Of a DNA stretch of 64,000 nt, positions 56,022 through 64,000 are shown piece after piece. This DNA is from Brachypterus glaber. Taxonomy: Eukaryota > Arthropoda > Insecta > Coleoptera > Kateretidae. Position 1 is the first letter of the stretch, and every line of letters starts with the position of its first letter. The notes beneath the pieces are model-generated. The model was not told the DNA's origin. It searched no databases and saw only the letters and a program-made list of their open reading frames with translations. Location: NCBI GenBank assembly GCA_958510825.1, contig OY294049.1, positions 36,670,774 through 36,734,773 on the forward strand. The letters run 5' to 3'. Made by a program: the position numbers and the translations under genes.

Positions 56022-56245
56022 GGTCAAGTGGGGTGACTTCAGACGGTGTGGGCGACTTCGGACATTTTTTCGTAAAACCCTCTGAACCAAAGCACGTGTA
56101 CACAAGTTTTGGGGTTGTATGCACAAGTTGTAGGGTTCAATTCCACAACTTGTGCATACAACCCTGTAACTTGTGCTTTGGTTCACAGGGCTTTGCGAAA
56201 AATTGTCGGAACTCATCCACACCGTCCGGTCACCCCACTTGACGG
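56022..56245. repeat. Foldback element, about 224 bp
   Basis: GTCAAGTGGGGTGAC mirrors GTCACCCCACTTGAC. Inner AACCAAAGCAC..TACACAAG and TTGTATGCACAAGTTGT mirror ACAACTTGTGCATACAA and CTTGTGCTTTGGTT. Confidence 0.85.
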
Positions 56246-56639
56246 TACTTCTTGAAATATTTGCAATTATTGTAAACATAGTTTATACAAAAAAAACGTC
56301 TTTAGACGATATTTCTATACTTTGTATCTTACCTATTATTTAAATAGTTAATAATAAATATCTCTTTAAATTTGTTAATACCAACTAATATTTTTTGAAA
56401 AGGACAAAAATAAAAACGAAGAAAATTTCACAAACCTGCGTTTCAGTATTTTTATTATTATATGCTGAGTTTAAATCAGATTTTACTTTTTTTTAGTAAT
56501 TATATTTGTTTGATAAACCATTAGATATGGGAGAGAAATTTGCTTATTATGATATGAATCATCATCATATCATATGATTGAATGAATGGATGTAATTAAA
56601 ATTAGCTGAACAGTTGCAAGCACCTTGTCAAAACATCGG

Positions 56640-57550
56640 CATCGGCACACTAATTTGAAACGTTATGAAAAGGAAAGTTGTGTGATCACGTGAATAGGCA
56701 ACCATTAATACACCTATAATTTATTAAAGTTTGAAAGTCTGTATCTCGAAACTATAAATTCTAGCAAAAAACTGTATATAGGATTTTTTTTAACAGCTTT
56801 CATTTAAAATAAAATTTTTGAAAATCGGGTTATAAATAAGATATGCTAGAAAAAGTTTTACTGCTTTAAAAGCCAATATCTCGAAAACAATGCTGCAAAA
56901 AATAGTTCGTAACATTTTTTGACCAATTTAAAATTACACCGGCACACAAAAAAAAAAAAAATTGTCTGTACACCGGGCGCCACCTATCTTCGGGCATGTT
57001 TTTCGACCCGCTGAATACGAATTTCAAGTCAGTTTAGGCCGTCCACCCTTCAATTTCGAGTAAAAAATTTTTTTTCTTGCTAAAACATCGAATTTTCGCT
57101 ATTTTTTGGGTTTTTTTGCAATTTACTCGAAATTGAAGGCTGGACGGCCTAAACTGACTTGAAATTCGTATTCAGCGGGTCGAAAAACATGCCCGTAGAT
57201 AGGTGGCGCCCGGTGTACAGACAATTTTTTTTTTTGTGTGCCGGTGTTATCTTTCATATAAGTGCTAAATTAATAAAATACAATAATAATTGCCTTAATT
57301 TTTATCCCATTCTTATCCCCTTGCCCCCAATCGTTTACGATAAGAAACAACATGCAAAAAACCACTTTACTTGTCGATATCTTATTTAGAAATAGAGTTA
57401 TCGAGTTTACAGACAGACGGATGAAATTTTTTTTACTGGTTTCGACTCAACTCGACGTCGAGAAATGTGAAAACAACATGGTCATAGATTTTCACTCTTC
57501 GGCGAAGATTTCAATACATCAGCACTCTTAGTAGCACTAAGGGCCGATGT
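56640..57550. repeat. Second copy of CGGCACTTAGTGC element, reverse orientation, interrupted
   Basis: Reverse complement of 9797-10398, from CATCGGCATCGGCACACTA to AGTAGCACTAAGGGCCGATG, split by the 310-bp insertion at 56937-57246. Its right 80 bp fall inside the tandem duplication that begins at 57471. Confidence 0.8.
56937..57246. mobile_element. PIF/Harbinger-like MITE insertion with TTA duplication
   Basis: CACCGGCACACAAAAAAAAA at the left mirrors TTTTTTTTTGTGTGCCGGTG at the right, and arms of about 140 bp are almost perfectly complementary (GCGGGTCGAAAAACATGCCC against its complement). Flanked by TTA on both sides. The uninterrupted copy of the host repeat at about 10095-10125 has a single TTA at that point, so this is a real insertion. 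A 3-bp TTA/TWA duplication is typical of PIF/Harbinger elements. Confidence 0.88.
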
Positions 57551-60258
57551 AACAAGTTTTTTACCTGTTAAATAAGGTAGTATATTAATATTTTCTCCAA
57601 AACATGTTTATGTCAAAATGGATTACTATTCAAACTCCTAACATGCTTTATTAAGTAAAACGAAGAGGAAGTGTAGCGCTACAAAGAAGGAATATGTAAC
57701 GATTATACTTATCCTCGAAAAATTTAGGTACATTTTGAGGTTATAAGGATAATTAAATAACATTAAATAATCAACCGGTGTTAACTTACAACAGGAATAT
57801 TTTTAAATTGTTCATATCAGGGATAATATGCATATGGCTGCAGATGTTGTCTAGAGAAACTTGAATTACCTATTCAGTTCTATAATGGGACTGAATAATT
57901 GTAATTATTACTATATGTGTATAATACAATACTGATATTAAAGTATAATAATACTGATCGCAGGCTTCTGTAATATTAATATGTGAGCTATTTGGCAATG
58001 CTTTTTTTTTCTCTTTATTATATTTTAAAATACAATATTACCATTAAAGGTATTTGAAGAACATAAAGAATAATGCAATTATTTGTAAACATGGTCAAAG
58101 GCTCATGGTATTTATTTTAGTTGCATACCAGAAAAGCTCTTAATATATTATGTAGCTGTAAAAATTAATTTCTATATAAATTTAGCATAGGTACTTTTTG
58201 GCGGGATTTTGTTTAAGCAGTATGGTCCCTATGAATATCTAAATATATTCATGATGTAATTTTTAAAATATTTTTCTCCTTTTTTTTGATTTTCATGTCT
58301 ATGACTATAGTTAGAAGACGGAAAATAGTTTTTTTTGAACAACACATTTTATTTTAGCCTTATAATGGAAGATTTTTATTATTAAAAGTAATAAAATGAT
58401 AATACTGATTTAAAATAATGATCCAAAACTATCAATAAAGAACTGGAATAGAAAACAAATACAGCAATATGATTACAGCATTACGCATTAGAAAAGTAAC
58501 GGTTGGAATTACTGGTAAAGCCCTTATAAGTTTTTGAAATATATTGAATTTCGTATTCTTAATACAATCCTAGTATTTAAAGGCGAAAGTTGTCACACAG
58601 TAAAAAAAATGACGTGCAGATTTTGGAATTATTTTCTGATAGGTAGAAAGTTTGCAATGGATGCTTCCACTCTAAGCTTACAGAACATAAATACCAACCG
58701 TTTTTAAACTAGTGCGCAATGACATGATCGCCTGGCATACAGAAATATAAAGTTTTTTTTAAGTTAAATCGCGCCTAAAATTTAAAACAACATTATTGTC
58801 ATTTAGAATAAAAATAAAGGTTATAACTTATCTAGAAGACTAGAATTTTTGAACAGTACAAAAGTCCAAACAACATGGTCATAGATTTTCACTCTTCGGC
58901 GAAGATTTCAATACATCAGCACTCTTAGTAGCACTAAGGGCCGATGTAACAAGTTTTTTACCTGTTAAATAAGGTAGTATATTAATATTTTCTCCAAAAC
59001 ATGTTTATGTCAAAATGGATTACTATTCAAACTCCTAACATGCTTTATTAAGTAAAACGAAGAGGAAGTGTAGCGCTACAAAGAAGGAATATGTAACGAT
59101 TATACTTATCCTCGAAAAATTTAGGTACATTTTGAGGTTATAAGGATAATTAAATAACATTAAATAATCAACCGGTGTTAACTTACAACAGGAATATTTT
59201 TAAATTGTTCATATCAGGGATAATATGCATATGGCTGCAGATGTTGTCTAGAGAAACTTGAATTACCTATTCAGTTCTATAATGGGACTGAATAATTGTA
59301 ATTATTACTATATGTGTATAATACAATACTGATATTAAAGTATAATAATACTGATCGCAGGCTTCTGTAATATTAATATGTGAGCTATTTGGCAATGCTT
59401 TTTTTTTTCTCTTTATTATATTTTAAAATACAATATTACCATTAAAGGTATTTGAAGAACATAAAGAATAATGCAATTATTTGTAAACATGGTCAAAGGC
59501 TCATGGTATTTATTTTAGTTGCATACCAGAAAAGCTCTTAATATATTATGTAGCTGTAAAAATTAATTTCTATATAAATTTAGCATAGGTACTTTTTGGC
59601 GGGATTTTGTTTAAGCAGTATGGTCCCTATGAATATCTAAATATATTCATGATGTAATTTTTAAAATATTTTTCTCCTTTTTTTTGATTTTCATGTCTAT
59701 GACTATAGTTAGAAGACGGAAAATAGTTTTTTTTGAACAACACATTTTATTTTAGCCTTATAATGGAAGATTTTTATTATTAAAAGTAATAAAATGATAA
59801 TACTGATTTAAAATAATGATCCAAAACTATCAATAAAGAACTGGAATAGAAAACAAATACAGCAATATGATTACAGCATTACGCATTAGAAAAGTAACGG
59901 TTGGAATTACTGGTAAAGCCCTTATAAGTTTTTGAAATATATTGAATTTCGTATTCTTAATACAATCCTAGTATTTAAAGGCGAAAGTTGTCACACAGTA
60001 AAAAAAATGACGTGCAGATTTTGGAATTATTTTCTGATAGGTAGAAAGTTTGCAATGGATGCTTCCACTCTAAGCTTACAGAACATAAATACCAACCGTT
60101 TTTAAACTAGTGCGCAATGACATGATCGCCTGGCATACAGAAATATAAAGTTTTTTTTAAGTTAAATCGCGCCTAAAATTTAAAACAACATTATTGTCAT
60201 TTAGAATAAAAATAAAGGTTATAACTTATCTAGAAGACTAGAATTTTTGAACAGTACA
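57471..60258. repeat. Near-perfect tandem duplication, 2 x about 1.39 kb
   Basis: Copy 1 is 57471-58860 and copy 2 is 58868-60258, with a 7-bp join. The only difference noticed by reading is one T in a T run (9 T at about 58002, 10 T at about 59399). Both copies start with the last 80 bp of the dispersed element described at 56640. Copy 2 ends 43 bp past the Dgk stop codon on the minus strand, so copy 2 is probably Dgk 3' untranslated sequence and copy 1 an extra downstream piece. No coding frame of note. Confidence 0.95.
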
Positions 60259-60301
60259 ATAAATATCAATATCACTTGGTAAATAAACACTGCACGGTGG
60301 T

Positions 60302-63300
60302 TTATCTTTTGAAGAATCTAAGAAATCCTTTTCCTTTTTCTGGAGGTGGTGCCATTAACATTGGTACCTGGTTTTTGTGAGTGATACGTATCTACAAAAA
60401 AAAGGTATATTTTATAACATTGGTGAAGTAATAAGTTAAGTTCTTTTTCTCAAGTTGCTTGAACACTAACAAAAAATCTTCCCGTATTTTTGAACAGTAT
60501 TCATAGGCGTAACTAGGGGGGCTAATCCCCTCCCAATTTTGTTAAGCCCCCCATATCAAACTATAAAAGTAAAATTACGCATATATTTTTTAGATATACA
60601 TATATGTAGGGGGCTCAAGCCCTCCCCCCTCCCCAAAATTTGGACCTGGTTACGCCCCTGACAATATTCAAACTACACTTACGGTTGTGGGAGGTTGCAT
60701 CCACGGTTCTCCATCAATTTGCATGGGGAAAGTCTTTTTAGTCTTAATAACAACATTAGAACATTGTGCCAGTCTTCGACCGCTAGCTCTAAGTCCAGTC
60801 CTTACTTGGCCCATATGTAGACAATTTTCCAGACCGATAACTTCTATTAAGTTATCTCCGATATCTAAAAATAATAAAAATCATTCATTTATGAATAGTC
60901 CAGTCAAATACCGAGAAATTCCTATGTTAAATTGCAATAAATGTACACAGGGTACATTTATTGCAATTTACATTTATTATTTGACTGGAATAGAACCCTA
61001 CAAGAAAGAAATTAGTGGGCTCTGCGCTATACATTATAAGATATTTGGTAACAGTGGCAAATTATAGTGATTTAAGCTATAGATTATAAGGGACACAATA
61101 ACTAATAATGTTAAAAATAAATTGGAAACGATTATATATATTACAGACACGATTATATTTATTACAGGCACTATTATAAATTTACAGAAATTTTATTATA
61201 TTATAAAAATTATTAGCACGGACAATAATTAAATCTATTTAAGCTATAAATGCCATACTATTTGTTATATTTTATTATTCACTAAACAATTAAAGTATTT
61301 CATATAAATTTTTACACTGACTGCCATAATTGTAAGAGAAAGCCTTGTATTTATATAATAAGCGATTATAATTAGCTTGGTATGTGTGTTATAGCGCTCC
61401 TAGCTATAATTTTTTTTTCCGTGTAATACAGAATTATTAAATGGGTTACCTTGAACTGCCACATTTAGGTCCACAGAGTTAAAACTGCTAGTGCTTAGTT
61501 CCTTTTGGCGTTTCTTCTTTTTCTCTGTCTTTCTGGAACCGGAAAGATGTTCACCCCATAGATTTGAGCCTCCGTGAGTATACGGTATGTTCAGCAAAGC
61601 AATTCCTTGAAGAGGTGCCCCATTTGCCAAATCCAAACAGAGATCATCACACTAAAACATATTTTTTGATAAATTGGAGAAAATAAACTTCTTGAATAAA
61701 AAATGTCAATAATGATAGCGTAACGTCATTACACATTAATGTAAATTAATAAGCATTGCAGCTTTTTCATTTCTGTCAAATGACGATACGCGGAATCATA
61801 GGTTTTAACCATGAACGTAGAGAATAAGGACTGGTAACTTGTAGTTCGATTTGGTTACGTATTGACCAAAAAAGCGCTGGTATAGATACCAGCGAGATCA
61901 GAAGCCTTCTAGATCGTAATTTTAATTTTTAAATGGTAATTAGTCCTTGGCTGCTAGATTGCGCCATGCGTAAACAGTGACATTATAAACATATGTTCAC
62001 AGTGACGTTTATTTTTAGTGTGTGTTTTCATGAGAATATCTTTGGTTATTCTAAGGTAAGTTATAGATACCTGGAATATGATTTTAGAAATAACAATCAA
62101 GTCTCTAAATCTTTATATGCGGCACATCAAAAACTGTAAGCCATGATTCTGGTGATTTAATTTTGAATTCTTAAGCACTATGTTTTCTTGTGTCAACTAT
62201 AAATACGTTTAATGTTACCAAACTATAGTAAAACTATTGTTATCACAAAATACTAAGAGTAATCACATGATACCGATAAAAGTATTATAGTTTAGTAGCA
62301 ACTTATAAAATATTTTGACGTTTATTTCTAACATAAACAAAATTTGAGGTTATGTGTCATAGAATTTTATAAAATCATAAATCTAGAGTGCTCCAGTAGA
62401 CTATTCCGCCATCTGGTGGATTTCAGTCATTACGTAACACGAAAAAGCTAGTTAAAACTTCGGAGTGTCACAGGGTTGGTTTTAACGCTGGAAGTATAAA
62501 AAAATACATACCGTTATTTCAATAAACTCGTGTAAATTTTTACACGAAGCTGAAAATTGTTCTGAAGTTGCGTATTCGAAATACCAAAGTTTGTTTTTCA
62601 TTCTGCTGTTAAATTTTTCTGGATTTTTTTCTCGTTCTAGGTGGAATTTAACGCAAATAGCAGCATCCTAGAAAAAATATGTAATATTAATTTGTTTGAA
62701 TTTATTGTTTTTTATAAACTGTCTCTAATTTTAAATAAATATATTACCACTCCAATGCTAAAGTAGTTGTTGATGATATTATACGGTATCCTGGTGTCTG
62801 CAATTTTTTGATCCGGGTCTGGCAAAGAGGTGTCGGATAACTCGATCAACCACCTGTCTAACATCACCGTAGAGGCTCTTTGTATTTTGTGTAGCATTTT
62901 ATGAATGGACTCTCCTTCATAGCCACCTCCCCATCGAAGGCATCGTGCTAGATCATTACCAGTTCCCAAAGGGATTACTGCTACTGCTGGTTGACATTCT
63001 AGCTCCACTTTGTCTAAAAAAAAATATTACTGACTTAGGGAAATGTGAAAACCCTTTGTTAACTAGTGTAATAGCGATTTTGGTAGAAGTGTTCCCATTT
63101 TCCAGAACAAAATGTAAATAAAAAACCTACCCATAGTTTCTAAAACCCATCCAACTGTGCCATCGCCTCCGCAGCAAACGACCTTGAAATTCGGAATTTC
63201 TTTGAACATAAGGAGTCCTTGCATAGGTCCTCCTCCCGTTCCTAAGATATGTACTTGTCTTGGGTTAAGAATGTATTGAAATTTTCTTAGTATCCTAGAT

Positions 63301-64000
63301 CCTTGCCTACCTCCAGATTTAGGATTTATAAATACTAATAATGGTATTGAATTGGGTACACATGTTATTTGGAATGACATTGCTGGTTGCTTGTTACTGG
63401 AAGTACCAAAACTTCCCTGAAAAAAAAAACACACAATATAGGATAGACACAGAAAAATATAATATAATAGTGGTAATACTCGGGATAGTAAAGAATATTT
63501 TAGCAATTAAGATTTAATCGGGCTCTTAACGTTTTGTATTGACAACAGACGCAAACAATTATGCCTTAGTCGCTGTCCTGTCACAAGGAAAGGTTTATTA
63601 TCATTTGAATAAAGTTTACGCAATTCTTTAATAACTGAGTTACTCAGAAAATGAGTTATTATTGGTAATTATTTCGTCAGTAAAATACTTTGGGTCGAAC
63701 ATTTAAAATAGTGACAGACCATAGACCACTTTACTCGTTTTTCTCCTTGTAGAACCTGACGGCTATATTTGGAAGAACGCGACTACGATATTATTTATAA
63801 AAAAGAAACCTAAACAGTAATGCGGGCACTTTATCCCATTTAGTAACGGACAAAAAATTGTGAAAACCGCCCAAAAATTGAAATATACAAATATACTTAC
63901 ATTACTTGAGTTTTCGCAACCATATTTTGACCCTCTTTTCTGCAGGGACCGTTGTCTATCTAAAACTATTGGGCAAATTGATGTGGGTGGTAGTATATGG
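60302..64000 (-). CDS. Dgk: Diacylglycerol kinase, class I (alpha/beta/gamma type), 3' part of gene
   Basis: Minus-strand exons 63901-64000 (cut by the window edge), 63131-63416, 62748-63013, 62512-62667, 61450-61651, 60683-60864, 60302-60391 join in frame to about 425 C-terminal residues. The edge exon gives the [14 protein letters not shown] linker after the C1 domains. The catalytic domain follows with [25 protein letters not shown] (ATP-binding Gly-rich loop), [20 protein letters not shown] and [14 protein letters not shown]. The accessory domain has [31 protein letters not shown], a Lys-rich insert and [12 protein letters not shown]; it ends [16 protein letters not shown]. It phosphorylates diacylglycerol to phosphatidic acid at membranes. 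Wording of the motifs and the C-terminal PPP end fit class I enzymes rather than epsilon or theta; the recoverin/EF-hand part would be upstream, outside the window. Confidence 0.94.
60502..60660. mobile_element. hAT-like MITE, short copy
   Basis: CATAGGCGTAACTAGGGGGG at the left and CCTGGTTACGCCCCTG at the right, with an 8-bp flank ACAGTATT/ACAATATT (7 of 8 match; 60494-60501 and 60661-60668). Same end type as 39673-40060 but without the tandem core. In the last intron of Dgk. Confidence 0.8.
60901..60987. repeat. Small foldback in Dgk intron
   Basis: CAGTCAAATA and TATTTGACTG at the ends, AAATTGCAATAAATGTAC and GTACATTTATTGCAATTT in the centre. Confidence 0.8.
60988..61449. other. Rest of Dgk intron
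   Basis: AT-rich with repeated ACGATTATAT/TTACAG phrases at about 61125-61190. No exon. Confidence 0.4.
61652..62511. other. Dgk intron between the accessory-domain exons
   Basis: No repeat boundary or exon recognised. Confidence 0.4.
63417..63900. other. Dgk intron
   Basis: Lies between the linker exon and the first catalytic exon. No feature recognised. Confidence 0.4.

Noticed and set aside
57159..57389. 76-codon plus-strand frame near the PIF-like element
   Set aside because: Runs from the right arm of the palindrome into the host repeat; no protein similarity.

Overview
This is arthropod, almost certainly insect, nuclear DNA. It is AT-rich, its genes are split by short introns with GT-AG ends, and it is crowded with small palindromic DNA transposons. 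No bacterial features (operons, Shine-Dalgarno sites, CRISPR) are present. The closest family matches I recognise are to insect proteins, for example the Src42A N-terminus. I cannot name the species. A run of 200 Ns (32496-32695) marks a scaffold gap.

Layout. 1-7270 is a repeat-rich stretch with at least eight foldback elements and a tRNA-derived SINE-like sequence. 7277-7632 (-) is the first coding exon of Src42A; the rest of that gene lies outside the window to the left or is not visible. It stands head to head with a complete 11-exon Usp14 (8009-15460, +, 493 aa), a proteasome-associated deubiquitinase. 15.5-23.4 kb holds mainly mobile-element debris: nested foldbacks, the 3' end of a LINE, and a long terminal-inverted-repeat element. 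23787-30616 (+) is an apparently intact five-exon P-element/THAP9-type transposase gene (964 aa) with its zinc finger and DDE residues. On the opposite strand, exons of a probable MARVEL-type four-pass membrane protein lie at 32964-36407, and a possible last exon of the same gene lies at 21221-21508. If they join, the transposase is nested in that gene's intron. An intronless LITAF-domain gene (35131-35499, +) sits inside another of its introns.

37982-45347 (+) is a complete 14-exon VAC14 (718 aa), scaffold of the PI(3,5)P2 kinase complex, with an intronless Tim17 gene (42397-42900, -) inside intron 7. 46522-51497 (+) is a complete six-exon mitochondrial NAD kinase 2 (401 aa). 51.5-57.5 kb is again a field of inverted-repeat transposons. 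57471-60258 is a near-perfect 1.4-kb tandem duplication lying just 3' of a class I diacylglycerol kinase gene (60302-64000, -), whose catalytic and accessory domains are present and whose 5' part runs off the window.

The genes are ordinary housekeeping and signalling genes and do not form a pathway, although VAC14, Dgk and Src42A all act in membrane and lipid signalling. The less expected content is in the mobile DNA: an intact P-type transposase whose introns have collected other transposons, a hAT-like miniature element family with tandem-repeat cores and preserved 8-bp target duplications, and a PIF/Harbinger-like insertion whose empty site can be read from a second copy of the host repeat in the same window.
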